A stretch of 64,000 nucleotides of DNA, from NCBI RefSeq assembly GCF_014284175.1, contig NZ_JACOGA010000001.1:372001-436000 (forward strand), in the 5' to 3' direction. Shown one piece after another: positions 27,584 to 37,207 of the stretch. The DNA comes from Affinundibacterium flavidum. GTDB lineage: Bacteria; Pseudomonadota; Gammaproteobacteria; Burkholderiales; Burkholderiaceae_D. Every line of letters starts with the position of its first letter. The first letter of the stretch is position 1. The notes under the pieces were generated by a model. The model was given only the letters and a program-made list of their open reading frames with translations. It did not search any database and was not told where the DNA came from. The position numbers and the translations under genes are program-made.

Positions 27584-27958
27584 TCAGGCTTCCTGCTTGA
27601 TGAGAAGACCCTGTAACTTGTCCAGTGATTTCGCAATTTCCAGCGCTTCCTCGGTAGGAATCTGCCGTAACACTTCTTTTGTCTGTTGATCGACAACCTT
27701 GACGACGACTTCGTTGGCTTCACTATCTACCGTGAATTCAAGATTCTGTGAGCTTGCCTGTACGATCTTATTGATATCGCTTACAGCTTTGTTGATTTCA
27801 CTTGCAGTTGGAGATCTCGCAGCTTGAGTTACTGCAGTTGTTGTTTCTGTTGCAGTCGCATTTTGCGTACTGGCGATTGCTGTGGAAGGCGGGGGCGGAA
27901 GTTTATCTGCGATCAGTGATCCGGATGGCGAATTTCTGCCTATCGATTGAATGTCCAT
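27584..27958 (-). CDS. flaG: FlaG-family protein
   Basis: 124 residues. The C-terminal FlaG domain (about 60-120) has the family pattern DINKIVQASSQNLEFTVDSE, then EVVVKVVDQQTKEVLRQIP and EEALEIAKSLDKLQGLL. The N-terminal half is Ala/Thr-rich and variable. FlaG influences filament length in other bacteria. It lies between fliC and fliD as in many polar or peritrichous species; an AAGGA-type Shine-Dalgarno precedes the ATG. Confidence 0.93.
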   Translation of the reverse strand: MDIQSIGRNSPSGSLIADKLPPPPSTAIASTQNATATETTTAVTQAARSPTASEINKAVSDINKIVQASSQNLEFTVDSEANEVVVKVVDQQTKEVLRQIPTEEALEIAKSLDKLQGLLIKQEA

Positions 27959-27980
27959 GATCTTTTCCTTTAAGTAAAAT

Positions 27981-28010
27981 TCCCCTGACCAAAAAAACTT
28001 GGGCAGGGGA
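27981..28010 (-). terminator. Hairpin terminator after fliC
   Basis: Arms 27981-27990 and 28001-28010 form a 10-bp stem with one mismatch and a 10-base loop; on the minus strand it is followed by ATTTTAC. It separates highly expressed flagellin from flaG. Confidence 0.65.
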
Positions 28011-28051
28011 CAGTCTACATCAATGAATAATGTGTTGAACTACATTATTTC

Positions 28052-29542
28052 TTAACCTCTCAACAGAGCCAATACGCCTTGTGGTAACGCATTTGCTTGT
28101 GCCAAGATCGCTGTACCTGCTTGTTGTAACACTTGACCACGAGTCAATGTTGCAGTTTCTGATGCGAAGTCTGCGTCACGGATACGGCTACGTGATGCTG
28201 ACAAGTTTTCAGAGTTCGTTTGCAAGCTTGCAACAGCTGATGAGAAGCGGTTTTGGTAAGCACCTAAAGACGCACGTGAGCTATTGATTGATTGCAACGC
28301 TGCATCAATGGTGGTTAATGCCGCGGTCGCCCCTGCTGCGGTACCCAAGTTCAGTGAGGATACACCTGCACCTACTGTAACCGTGGCAGAAGTGAAGCCA
28401 CCAGTTAAGTTAGCAGCAGTCAAACCAGTACCTGTACCGTTTGCCAAAGTAATACCAGCAGAGCTAGTAGATGTCAGGCTCAACGTTGAAGTAGATACGT
28501 CTGTTGCGCCAGTTGCAGATACCGTGATACCTGTGTTTGCAGCGGCAGCGGCAGCATTAGTGCTTGCAGTGATTGTGATGTTGCGACCGTCAGCAGCAGC
28601 CAGCGCAACTGCACCAGTTGTTGTATTGAAAGTTGCAGAAACACCCGTTTGTGAGCTAATTGCATTTACCGCAGCAGCAACTTGAGCACCACGTTGTGCG
28701 CCAGATGTAGATGCAGACAATGCACCCAAATTTACGCCGTTGATAGTGATGTCGCCAGAAGCGATAGCGGTTGCAGATGTTGATGCAGTACCTGCGACTG
28801 CGGTCGAGCCAACAGTCGCTGTCACGCCTGTGCTACCACTAATTGCGTTAATTGCAGCAGCTTTGGAGATACCGCTACCTGTGGAATTTGAGAAAGAAAC
28901 ACCGTCTGCAGCAGATGCGCCAACTTGGAAACCGTTAATAGAGAGGTCGCCAGCAGCCAAAGCTGTCGTGGTTACTGCACCAGCACCGGCAACCGTGGTT
29001 GCGTAGCTAGAAGATGCACCTACACCTAAAGCAGATGATTTTGCGCTAGCGATAGAAGCGATACTGATTTGATCGTTTGCTGTACCGTCAGCACCAACTT
29101 GGAAAGTTTGAGCAGAGAAAGAACCATCCAACAGATTAACACCGTTGAAGTTAGTGTTGCTAGCAACGCGGTTAATCTCAGAGATCAACTGGGAAGCTTC
29201 GTTATTCAAGGCTGCACGGTCAGAAACGCTGTTTGAACCGTTGGCAGATTGAACTGCCAAGTCACGAATACGTTGTAAGTTAGAACCGATTTGGCTTAAC
29301 GCACCCTCAGCTGTTTGAGCGAGAGAGATACCGTCGTTTGCATTACGAGCAGCTTGATTCAAGCCGCCGATTTGTGAAGTCATACGTTCAGAAATCGCCA
29401 AACCTGCCGCATCGTCTTTTGCGCTATTGATACGCAAGCCAGAAGACAAACGTTGCAAGGATGTGTTTAATGAACTTTGTGATGTCGATAAATTGCGTTG
29501 TGCATTTAAAGACGCGATATTGGTATTGATATATGAAGCCAT
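28052..29542 (-). CDS. fliC: Flagellin
   Basis: Filament subunit, 496 residues. The conserved N-terminal D0/D1 part (1-175: [40 protein letters not shown]) and C-terminal D1/D0 part (about 410-496, ending [17 protein letters not shown]) are intact. The central 180-400 region is Ala/Ser/Thr/Gly-rich and holds two Flagellin_IN-like repeats ([14 protein letters not shown]... and [14 protein letters not shown]..., each followed by an AINAIS/AVNAIS and TGVxAT block). Such Ser/Thr-rich surface domains are typical O-glycan carriers. The divergent neighbour is a GT41-type transferase. Confidence 0.98.
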   Translation of the reverse strand: MASYINTNIASLNAQRNLSTSQSSLNTSLQRLSSGLRINSAKDDAAGLAISERMTSQIGGLNQAARNANDGISLAQTAEGALSQIGSNLQRIRDLAVQSANGSNSVSDRAALNNEASQLISEINRVASNTNFNGVNLLDGSFSAQTFQVGADGTANDQISIASIASAKSSALGVGASSSYATTVAGAGAVTTTALAAGDLSINGFQVGASAADGVSFSNSTGSGISKAAAINAISGSTGVTATVGSTAVAGTASTSATAIASGDITINGVNLGALSASTSGAQRGAQVAAAVNAISSQTGVSATFNTTTGAVALAAADGRNITITASTNAAAAAANTGITVSATGATDVSTSTLSLTSTSSAGITLANGTGTGLTAANLTGGFTSATVTVGAGVSSLNLGTAAGATAALTTIDAALQSINSSRASLGAYQNRFSSAVASLQTNSENLSASRSRIRDADFASETATLTRGQVLQQAGTAILAQANALPQGVLALLRG

Positions 29543-29630
29543 GATGGTTCTCCTAACTTGGTTAATTCAACTCGACGTTTAGCTTGAACTTCGGTCTGTC
29601 TTATTGACCATTGCACCGTCGTTGAATCAG

Positions 29631-29657
29631 GTAACGGGCGGTATTTTAAAAAATTGA
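29631..29657 (-). promoter_or_regulatory. Candidate sigma-28 promoter of fliC
   Basis: On the minus strand TCAATTTT, 11 bases, CCCGTTAC: 6 of 8 matches in each half relative to the fliD promoter type, with correct spacing and about 88 bases from the fliC start. Weaker than the fliD site. Apart from this, the 438-base fliC-glycosyltransferase gap (29543-29980) is AT-rich and gene-free. Confidence 0.45.
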
Positions 29658-29980
29658 GGAAATTGCTCAAAATAAATATTATTTTTTGTGCTTAAGTTTT
29701 TTTTGTTGTTCCGTTAGACGACAGCTTTTAAAAATACTTAAGCCCTGATTTGAACAATTTTTTCACTTCTTTTTAGGCGATTCGGCTCGAATATTTGTTT
29801 GTAAAATACTAAAAAATCGATAATTTCTGTTTTTGAAGGTTTATTTTGGAAGGTTGATTGTGTATCTGTATGTTGTTCAGATTGTCTCGTGAATTGTGAT
29901 TTTGAAGATTAACTGGTAAAAGATAGCTAAGTCTTTATGACCAAGCCTCTATAACTAACCCAAAAGCGAAAGTATCTGCG

Positions 29981-32185
29981 ATGAGTAAATCTGGTTTTGA
30001 TCCGAAGGCAGTGATGCGTGAAGCACAGTCTTTCGTAAAGGCGGGCAAATTGGAAGACGCCAGGCAAGCCGCTTTGCGCGTGATTCAACGCTTTCCTCTC
30101 AATGAAGAAGCACACCTGCTATTGTCCAAAATCTATTTTAATTGCGACCAGGACGAAGATGCGATCGCGCATTTGCAAAAGGCTTTTTCAATTTCGCACA
30201 AGATGGTGATTGATTCGAAGGCGTATTACACCATCTTGAATCGATTCGTTACCCGCAAATCGTATGCGCTTCTAGAGCAAGCAAGTCGTTGGTTGGTCAA
30301 TTTACGTCCCAAAGACGGGATCGCTTGGGATTACTTGTCGATTGCGTATTTGGAACAGCAGAAGTATGAGGCAGCATACGACGCGGCTTCACACGCAGCA
30401 AAAATTCTGCCGAATAATCCGCACGTATTAAATAACCTGGCCTGTTCGTTAACTTCCTTGGAGCGTTGTGCTGAGTCATTGGAGATTTTGCAGCGTACTG
30501 TTGCATTAGCCCCAGACATGGCAACTGCCTATAACAATCTCGGCAATGCGTATCGCTTTCTAGGTAGATATGAAGAAGCAATTGAGAGTTTTTCTAAGGC
30601 GATAAAATTAGCGCCGGAGATGGCCTATTTATATAACAACTTGGGGTTGACGTACCGATCCTTGGATCGATGTGAGTCGGCGATTGAGGTTTATCAACAG
30701 GCTTTACAGATTCAACCCGATTTGCATCAGGTTTACCCTAATCTCATTGAAGCATATCGACATGCTGGGCAAATCCGGCAAGCAATCGACTGTAGTAATA
30801 GTGCACTTCAATTAAATGACCAAATTCCAGAGATTTGGGCGGCTTATGGTGACGCGCTACGAGATGGCGGATATCTTGATGCTGCTATTGAGACTTATAT
30901 ACAGGCGGTATCCTTTAGAACCGACGAACATTCGACTTTCAATCGAAAAGTCTATACCAACATTTTATTTTGTCTAAATTATCATCCTGATTTGTCGGCA
31001 GAAGTGATTTTCAATGCGTATCGTGAATTTGATCAACGGTTTGCGATTCAACTAAAAGACAAGTGGCTGCCTTTTAGTAATGATAAAACACCGGGGCGAA
31101 AGTTGAAGATCGGCTATGTTTGCCAGTCTTTCTATAATCAAGTTTGCAAATACTTCTTGATTCCCTTGCTGGAAAAACATGATCGAAGTCAGGTCGAGAT
31201 CTTTGCCTATGCGCAAATTCCATTTGAAGATGAAGTGACCGGACACTATAAGAAAATTGTCGACCATTGGATACCTATTCGCAGTATGACCGATGACGAG
31301 GCGGCGGAAAGAATTCGTGCCGATGGAATTGATATTTTGATAGACGTATCAGGGCATACTAACTCTAATCGTCTGATGATTTTTGCGCAGAAACCAGCGC
31401 CTGTTTCTTTGCACTGGCTAGAATATGGTTACACCACTGGATTGAGTGCAGTTGACTACTTTATGACCGATAGCCCAAGCGTCACTGATGATTGTGATCA
31501 TTTGTTTTCAGAAAAAATCTGGCGCTTGGACGGACCAGCCTATGTCTACCGACCCGATACGCGTTTGGCTGTGTTAAATGATTCACCTGTTAGTCAAACC
31601 GGTATTGTCACGTTTGGTAGTTTGTCGCGAACTACCAGGATTAATCATCGGGTCGTGCGAATTTGGGCGGCGATTTTAGATGCGATGCCCAATTCGCGTT
31701 TGGTCATTAACAGCGGTGACTTTAAAGACCCACTGGTGCAAGATGAGATGGCATCTCGTTTTATGCAATATGGTATTGAACGCTCGCGTCTGGATATTGG
31801 ATTTAGTTCGCCGTCGTGGGAAGTCTTAAAGCGTATTGATATAGGGTTGGATTGTTTCCCGCATAATTCGGGGACGACTTTGTTGGAAACCTTGTATATG
31901 GGTATTCCATTCGTCACCTTACAGGACAGGCCGCCTGTCGGACGTATCGGTTCTAGCGTCTTAATGGGAATGGGACGACCGGAATGGATTGCAACAACTG
32001 AAGAAGAGTATGCGCAAAAAGCGATTATCTTGGCGCATGATGTCGATGGCTTGATCCAAATGCGCAAAACCATGCGGCAAGAAATGGAAGCATCGATGTT
32101 AATGAATGAAGATGCGTTTGCACGATCTGTGGAAAAAGCCTATCGTCAAATGTGGCAAATCTATTGTGAGAAAGGTGCAGCATGA
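29981..32185 (+). CDS. TPR-containing GT41-family glycosyltransferase (OGT/SPINDLY-like), probable flagellin O-glycosyltransferase
   Basis: 734 residues: N-terminal tetratricopeptide repeats (about 10-325; clear units at [20 protein letters not shown] and [20 protein letters not shown]) and a C-terminal GT41 catalytic region (about 365-725) with [39 protein letters not shown], and [20 protein letters not shown]. No signal peptide, so it acts in the cytoplasm. By eye the His of the OGT SxxFxxHxxxxH motif is Gln387 and the UDP-phosphate-contacting Lys is Arg553, and the usual WLGYPGTTG reads WLEYGYTTG. It is divergent from fliC and overlaps rfbF by ATGA, suggesting it glycosylates flagellin; donor unknown. 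Confidence 0.85.
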   Translation: MSKSGFDPKAVMREAQSFVKAGKLEDARQAALRVIQRFPLNEEAHLLLSKIYFNCDQDEDAIAHLQKAFSISHKMVIDSKAYYTILNRFVTRKSYALLEQASRWLVNLRPKDGIAWDYLSIAYLEQQKYEAAYDAASHAAKILPNNPHVLNNLACSLTSLERCAESLEILQRTVALAPDMATAYNNLGNAYRFLGRYEEAIESFSKAIKLAPEMAYLYNNLGLTYRSLDRCESAIEVYQQALQIQPDLHQVYPNLIEAYRHAGQIRQAIDCSNSALQLNDQIPEIWAAYGDALRDGGYLDAAIETYIQAVSFRTDEHSTFNRKVYTNILFCLNYHPDLSAEVIFNAYREFDQRFAIQLKDKWLPFSNDKTPGRKLKIGYVCQSFYNQVCKYFLIPLLEKHDRSQVEIFAYAQIPFEDEVTGHYKKIVDHWIPIRSMTDDEAAERIRADGIDILIDVSGHTNSNRLMIFAQKPAPVSLHWLEYGYTTGLSAVDYFMTDSPSVTDDCDHLFSEKIWRLDGPAYVYRPDTRLAVLNDSPVSQTGIVTFGSLSRTTRINHRVVRIWAAILDAMPNSRLVINSGDFKDPLVQDEMASRFMQYGIERSRLDIGFSSPSWEVLKRIDIGLDCFPHNSGTTLLETLYMGIPFVTLQDRPPVGRIGSSVLMGMGRPEWIATTEEEYAQKAIILAHDVDGLIQMRKTMRQEMEASMLMNEDAFARSVEKAYRQMWQIYCEKGAA

Positions 32186-32952
32186 AAGCAGTGATCTTAG
32201 CAGGTGGATTGGGAACCCGGATTTCCGAAGAGACGCATTTGAAACCTAAGCCTATGATCGACATTGGCGGACATCCTATCCTTTGGCACATCATGAAGAC
32301 CTATTCCGCGCATGGCGTAAATGAGTTTGTGATTTGTTGCGGTTACAAGGGTTATCTGATCAAAGAATATTTTGCGAATTATTTCTTGCACATGTCAGAT
32401 GTCACTTTTGATATGAAAACCAATCAGGTTGAGGTGCATGAACATCACGCCGAACCTTGGCGCGTCACTTTGGTAGACACTGGTGAAGATACGATGACAG
32501 GTGGACGCTTAAAGCGCGTGGCACAGTATTTGAAAGACGAAGAAGCGTTTTGCTTCACCTACGGTGATGGTTTGTCGGATGTGAATATTACGGAGCAATT
32601 AGCATTCCATAAACAACACGGAAAGTTAGCGACCGTGACGGCGGTATTGCCGCCTGGGCGCTTTGGTGCGCTGGAACGTGATGGCGACTTCGTAAAAGGT
32701 TTTATCGAAAAACCGCGTGGCGATGGTGGCTGGATCAATGGCGGTTTCTTTGTATTGTCGCCTAAAGTGATTGATTTAATTGCAGAAGATTCGACTAGCT
32801 GGGAATCTGAACCTTTAGCTAGTCTCGCCAGCAGTCAGGAATTGATGGCATTTGAGCATTCAGGTTTTTGGCAGCCTATGGATACGTTGCGCGAGAAAAA
32901 TATGCTGGAAGATTTGTGGCAAAGTGGGAGAGCGCCGTGGAAATGCTGGTGA
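32182..32952 (+). CDS. rfbF: Glucose-1-phosphate cytidylyltransferase
   Basis: Makes CDP-glucose from CTP and glucose-1-phosphate, the first step to CDP-deoxysugars. 256 residues with the nucleotidyltransferase motif [23 protein letters not shown] at the N terminus, the family block [29 protein letters not shown] (metal-binding Asp) and [19 protein letters not shown]. Full length. Start codon overlaps the upstream stop (ATGA), and the 3' end overlaps the dehydratase gene, so translation is coupled along the operon. Confidence 0.95.
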   Translation: MKAVILAGGLGTRISEETHLKPKPMIDIGGHPILWHIMKTYSAHGVNEFVICCGYKGYLIKEYFANYFLHMSDVTFDMKTNQVEVHEHHAEPWRVTLVDTGEDTMTGGRLKRVAQYLKDEEAFCFTYGDGLSDVNITEQLAFHKQHGKLATVTAVLPPGRFGALERDGDFVKGFIEKPRGDGGWINGGFFVLSPKVIDLIAEDSTSWESEPLASLASSQELMAFEHSGFWQPMDTLREKNMLEDLWQSGRAPWKCW

Positions 32953-34016
32953 ATTCCGAATTCGTCAATCCCGATCCAGAGTTTTGGCGCGGGCGCCGTG
33001 TGGCGCTGACGGGGCATACTGGCTTCAAAGGAAGTTGGATGGCCTTATTGCTCACGCAGCTAGGTGCGCAGGTGTATGGCTATGCCTTGGCACCTACAAC
33101 GACGCCCGATTTGTTTTCTGGTGCGAAAGTCGCAGACCTTATTGATAGTCAGATTGGTGACGTTCGCGATGTCGAAGCATTGAAAGTATGGCTGCAAAGA
33201 GCGCAGCCAGAGATCGTTTTACATTTTGCAGCTCAAGCTTTGGTCAGGCAAAGTTATGCTGATCCTGTCGGCACCATGACGAGTAATTTTGTCGGAACTT
33301 TGAATTTATTAGAAGCTGCCAGAACGCAAGCCTCAATCAAATCGATGGTGATCGTGACGACGGATAAAGTGTATAAAAATAATGAGACCGGGCACTCATA
33401 TCAAGAAGGTGATCATTTAGGTGGTCATGATCCCTATAGCGCGAGTAAGGCTGCATGCGAAATTTTGGTGTCTAGTTATAGGCAATGTTTTTTGCAGCAC
33501 CTTGGTGTTGCGACTGCGAGAGCTGGTAATGTCATCGGTGGCGGTGATTGGTCTGCAGATCGCTTAATTCCCGACGCGGTACGCGCGTGGAAAAATAATC
33601 AAACTTTAGAGATTCGACGACCAGATGCGGTTCGGCCTTGGCAGCATGTGTTGGAGCCCTTGTGCGCTTACCTGATTTTGGCACAAAAGATGTGTGCACA
33701 AACTGAGTTAGGGCAAGCTTACAATTTTGGCCCCGATGCCGCCGATGCAGTAAGTGTGCGCGAAGTCATTGAACATGCACAAACGGCGTTTGGATATGGC
33801 ACTACAGATTTTGCTGAGTTAATTGAAGGGCCGCATGAAGCAAACTTATTGCATCTTGATACTGGCTTAGCCCAAACTCAATTAGGTATACGCCCGCGCT
33901 GGCAATTGGCACAAGCGATTAATAAGAGTATGCAATGGTATAAGGCTTATTTGGATGGTGCCGATGCACGCGCCTTGTGCGTAGCAGATATACAGGCCTA
34001 TTTAGCCACTATATAG
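32937..34016 (+). CDS. rfbG: CDP-glucose 4,6-dehydratase
   Basis: Converts CDP-glucose to CDP-4-keto-6-deoxyglucose. Short-chain dehydrogenase fold: NAD-binding GHTGFKGSW near the N terminus, TTDKVYKN, and the catalytic YSASK. The start is placed at GTG 32937, 6 bases after GGGAG; ATG 32943 is the alternative, giving 359 or 357 residues. A longer frame from 32868 lies within rfbF and is not family-like. After it is an 81-base gap before the epimerase gene. Confidence 0.95.
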   Translation: MEMLVNSEFVNPDPEFWRGRRVALTGHTGFKGSWMALLLTQLGAQVYGYALAPTTTPDLFSGAKVADLIDSQIGDVRDVEALKVWLQRAQPEIVLHFAAQALVRQSYADPVGTMTSNFVGTLNLLEAARTQASIKSMVIVTTDKVYKNNETGHSYQEGDHLGGHDPYSASKAACEILVSSYRQCFLQHLGVATARAGNVIGGGDWSADRLIPDAVRAWKNNQTLEIRRPDAVRPWQHVLEPLCAYLILAQKMCAQTELGQAYNFGPDAADAVSVREVIEHAQTAFGYGTTDFAELIEGPHEANLLHLDTGLAQTQLGIRPRWQLAQAINKSMQWYKAYLDGADARALCVADIQAYLATI

Positions 34017-34097
34017 AGATTAGTGAGTCGCTAAAAGTCGTTGAATAATCTACTTAAAGCGATGAAATCTTGATTGAATGAAGCAAAGGGAATTAAT

Positions 34098-34667
34098 GTG
34101 ACCCCAAGTAGCGGATTACAGAGTCAGGCAACTACCATTCAGGGCTTATACGTGATTGAGCGTATTCAACGTGGAGACACACGAGGTTTTTTTGAACGCA
34201 TGTATTGCACTGAGACGGTTCAAGACTTAGGTTGGCGTAATGGCATCGCACAAGTAAATCACAGCTTTACCGCGCAGCAGGGGGTGGTGCGGGGTTTGCA
34301 TTATCAATTGCCACCATTTGCTGAGAGTAAATTGGTGTCATGTTTTCGTGGCGCAGTGTGGGACGTCGTGGTCGATTTACGACATGGATCACCGAGCTTC
34401 TTGCAGCATGTTACGATCGAATTGTCAGAGCAAAATCATCGTAGTGTATTAATTCCTCCGGGATGCGCACATGGATTTCAAACATTAAGCGACAACGTCG
34501 ATATGTTTTATTGCCACAGTGCGGTCTATGCGCCACAGAGTGAAGCAGGTTTAAATATTGTAGATCCGTGTTTGCAGTTACAGTGGCCATTGCCGATTAT
34601 GCAAAGATCAGAACGTGATCTTGCCTTTGCTTTTCTCACAGAAGATTTTGAAGGAGTTAAACTTTGA
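34098..34667 (+). CDS. dTDP-4-dehydrorhamnose 3,5-epimerase family protein (RmlC-like)
   Basis: 189-residue cupin epimerase acting on 4-keto-6-deoxy nucleotide sugars at C3 and/or C5. RmlC hallmarks: RGDTRGFFERMYC, VNHSFTAQQGVVRGLHYQLP (active-site His), WDVVVDLRHGSPSF and LIPPGCAHGFQTLSDN. In this CDP-sugar operon the substrate is probably CDP-4-keto-6-deoxyglucose. The start is GTG 34098, 6 bases after AAGGGA; TTG 34074 would add eight residues and has no good Shine-Dalgarno. Confidence 0.88.
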   Translation: MTPSSGLQSQATTIQGLYVIERIQRGDTRGFFERMYCTETVQDLGWRNGIAQVNHSFTAQQGVVRGLHYQLPPFAESKLVSCFRGAVWDVVVDLRHGSPSFLQHVTIELSEQNHRSVLIPPGCAHGFQTLSDNVDMFYCHSAVYAPQSEAGLNIVDPCLQLQWPLPIMQRSERDLAFAFLTEDFEGVKL

Positions 34668-35884
34668 AATGTCGCCATTGCTCAAGTCAGCTTGATGTTG
34701 CCTGTTTGGATCTAGGCACTGCGCCGCCTTCTAATTCGTATTTAACACAAGCGCAACTCTCTTTACCTGAATCTTATTTCCCGTTGCGACTGTTATTGTG
34801 TGAGTCGTGTTTCTTGGTGCAAACGGAAGATTTCGCGCAACGCGAATCTTTGTTCACCGAAGACTACGCCTACTTTAGTTCGTATTCCAGTTCCTGGCTG
34901 GCGCATGCGCAAACCTATGTGCAGGCAATGCAGGAGCGTTTCTCATTGAACGCTGAAAGTTTGGTGGTAGAAATTGCGGCTAACGATGGTTATCTTCTTC
35001 AGTATGTAAGGGCAAGGGGCATCCCTTGCTACGGTATTGAACCAACGACCAGCACTGCGGCTGTGGCGAAGCAGCGCGGCATAGAAATTATCGAAGAATT
35101 TTTCGGAGAAGCACTGGGAAGTCATTTACGTGAGCAAGGGAAACAAGCCGATTTGATCGCCGCAAATAATGTGCTTGCGCATGTGCCAGATATTAATGAT
35201 TTTGTGCGTGGGTTTGCTTGCCTATTAAAACCGACTGGGGTTGCGACTTTTGAATTCCCGCATTTATTGAATATGGTGCAGTTGAACCAATTTGACACGG
35301 CTTACCATGAGCATTATTCGTATTTGTCTCTGACGGCAGTGAAAAAGATTTTTGAAGCGAATGGTTTGCGTGTGTTCGATGTCGAGCAATTAAATACACA
35401 TGGCGGCAGCTTACGCGTCTATGCTCAAACCGGCACGCACCATACAATGTCTGAACGCGTTGCAGACTGCTTGGAGCAAGAGAAAAAGGCTGGCATGTTA
35501 GGTCGAGATTTTTATTTGGGATTTCAAAGTAATGCTGAGCGCGCTAAATATGCTTTGTTGGAGCAATTGATTCAATTTAAGCGCGATGGTTTGACGGTTG
35601 CGGCCTATGGTGCGGCAGCGAAAGGAAATACCTTTTTAAATTTTGCAGGCATACGCACAGATCTAATGCAATTTGTGGTTGATAAAAATCCACAAAAGCA
35701 GGGTAAATACTTACCAGGTAGTCGAGCGCCTATCGTTGATATCGCGCATTTAAAGCAACAGCGTCCGGATCGAATTATTATTTTTCCGTGGAATTTGGAA
35801 CGGGAAATCACGCAAGAATTATCTTTTGTACGTGAGTGGGGTGCGCAGTTTGTGATTGCGATTCCGCAATTGAGAATTTTTTGA
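34664..35884 (+). CDS. SAM-dependent sugar C-methyltransferase (TylC3/NovU-like three-domain family)
   Basis: 406 residues from TTG 34664, 7 bases after AAGGAG and overlapping the previous stop as TTGA. N-terminal zinc-ribbon domain with two CxxC pairs (CRHC and CESC, residues 3-46), central SAM-binding domain (EIAANDGYLLQYV at about residue 104), and a C-terminal domain with AAYGAAAKGNTFLNFAG. This architecture is that of enzymes that add a methyl to C3 of 4-keto-deoxysugars. The predicted product is a branched-chain CDP-sugar, by inference from context. Confidence 0.85.
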   Translation: MKCRHCSSQLDVACLDLGTAPPSNSYLTQAQLSLPESYFPLRLLLCESCFLVQTEDFAQRESLFTEDYAYFSSYSSSWLAHAQTYVQAMQERFSLNAESLVVEIAANDGYLLQYVRARGIPCYGIEPTTSTAAVAKQRGIEIIEEFFGEALGSHLREQGKQADLIAANNVLAHVPDINDFVRGFACLLKPTGVATFEFPHLLNMVQLNQFDTAYHEHYSYLSLTAVKKIFEANGLRVFDVEQLNTHGGSLRVYAQTGTHHTMSERVADCLEQEKKAGMLGRDFYLGFQSNAERAKYALLEQLIQFKRDGLTVAAYGAAAKGNTFLNFAGIRTDLMQFVVDKNPQKQGKYLPGSRAPIVDIAHLKQQRPDRIIIFPWNLEREITQELSFVREWGAQFVIAIPQLRIF

Positions 35885-35906
35885 AGATGGATAGGGAGTA
35901 TGCGCC

Positions 35907-36395
35907 TTGATTGTCATTCATCCACTTGCTAAAGTATCCAAACTAGCCGATATCGAAGATTCGATACGTGGCACTCGTATCGTGATTGCGGCGTATGCTA
36001 GCTTGGATAGTTTTGTGAAGATCAAACCTGCCGGTGGAAGTGGGGACTTAATCATTGGTGAGCGAACTGTGATTAATTCTGGTTGTGTTCTGTACACAGG
36101 GAACGGCATACAGATTGGCAATGATGTTGCGATTGCAGCTAATTGTACGTTCGCACCTGTGAACCATGCGTATAAAGATAAATCGCGTCGAATTAATCAG
36201 CAAGGCTTCTTGCCAAGTCGTGGCGGTATCGTGATCGAAGATGATGTGTGGATAGGGGCGAATGTGGTGATTCTTGACGGCGCGATATTGCGAACTGGTT
36301 GTGTGATTGGCGCCGGATCGTTGGTGCGAGGTGAAATTCCCGCTTACTCGATTCAGGCCGGTAATCCACTAAAACGGATAGGGTGGAGAGAATGA
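35907..36395 (+). CDS. Hexapeptide-repeat acyltransferase (sugar O-acetyltransferase type)
   Basis: 162-residue left-handed beta-helix protein with repeated hexapeptides (for example VINSGCVLYTGNGIQIGNDV and EDDVWIGANVVILDGAILRT) and the catalytic-type His in PVNHAYK. The likely donor is acetyl-CoA and the likely acceptor the deoxysugar made by this operon. Start is TTG 35907 with AGGGAG 8 bases upstream. It overlaps the next gene by ATGA. Confidence 0.85.
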   Translation: MIVIHPLAKVSKLADIEDSIRGTRIVIAAYASLDSFVKIKPAGGSGDLIIGERTVINSGCVLYTGNGIQIGNDVAIAANCTFAPVNHAYKDKSRRINQQGFLPSRGGIVIEDDVWIGANVVILDGAILRTGCVIGAGSLVRGEIPAYSIQAGNPLKRIGWRE

Positions 36396-37207
36396 GTGTG
36401 CAGCGGCAAGCGACGTTGGTCGGCGGACATGGGTTCGTCGGACGTCACTTGGATGCTTATTTGCGCGCCGCTGCTTGGTCTTGCGAGCTGATTCCTAGAA
36501 CAGATAAAGAGATACCTACGCGACATTTAGGGCATGTTTTTTATTGTGCAGGTTTAACCGCTGATTTTCGCGAACGCCCATTTGATACGGTGGAAGCGCA
36601 TGTCAGTTACTTAGGGCAGTGGTTAAAGTCTGCCAAGTTTGATTCATTGACTTATTTATCTAGTACGCGGGTTTATGCAGATGCAGCGTCGACTTCTGAA
36701 AGTGCATCATTATTAGTAAATCCTGGCGTTGCGGGAGATCTTTACAATCTCTCTAAATTAATGGGCGAGAGCTTGTGTCTGCAGAGTGGACGCTCAGTGC
36801 GTATCGTCCGATTGTCCAACGTTTATGGTTTGCAGATGCCCGAACAAAATTTTTTGGCCGAAATATTAAGCGCCGCAACTCGAGATAAACATGTGCGATT
36901 TCGTAGCGCACCAGAATCTGAAAAAGATTATATTTCTGTGCGTGATGTCGTTGCCGCCTTACCCCGTATTGCCTTAGACAGTTGTAATGGTATTTTTAAT
37001 CTGGCTTCAGGTGTGAATGTTTCGAATCGAATGATCGCCGATTCTTTGATGAAAGTTGGTGTGACTTGTGAATTTGAAGCGAACGCTCCCTTAATAAAAT
37101 TTCCGCGCATAGAGACACAAAAATTAGAAGCAAAATTTGGCAACAGAACTTGTGATTTGGTACAGGACTTACCAAGTCTCCTTCAACATTATGGCGAGGC
37201 AATATGA
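36392..37207 (+). CDS. NAD-dependent epimerase/dehydratase family protein (probable 4-ketoreductase)
   Basis: 271-residue extended short-chain dehydrogenase. The Rossmann motif is VGGHGFVGRHL near the N terminus; the catalytic tyrosine/lysine appear as YNLSK, with Ser/Thr in TYLSSTRVYAD. In a CDP-4-keto-6-deoxysugar operon the plausible role is reduction of the 4-keto group after epimerisation and C-methylation. The start at 36392 makes an ATGA overlap with the preceding stop; GTG at 36383 is an alternative. Confidence 0.78.
   Translation: MSVQRQATLVGGHGFVGRHLDAYLRAAAWSCELIPRTDKEIPTRHLGHVFYCAGLTADFRERPFDTVEAHVSYLGQWLKSAKFDSLTYLSSTRVYADAASTSESASLLVNPGVAGDLYNLSKLMGESLCLQSGRSVRIVRLSNVYGLQMPEQNFLAEILSAATRDKHVRFRSAPESEKDYISVRDVVAALPRIALDSCNGIFNLASGVNVSNRMIADSLMKVGVTCEFEANAPLIKFPRIETQKLEAKFGNRTCDLVQDLPSLLQHYGEAI

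Noticed and set aside
28284..29006. Ala/Val/Pro-rich plus-strand frames opposite fliC
   Set aside because: Low-complexity shadow of the flagellin centre on the other strand; no ribosome binding site or conserved motif.
29714..29741. Alternative sigma-28 site for fliC (TTAAGTAT-N11-GTCGTCTA)
   Set aside because: Only about half of the -10 matches; retained only as a weaker alternative to 29631-29657.
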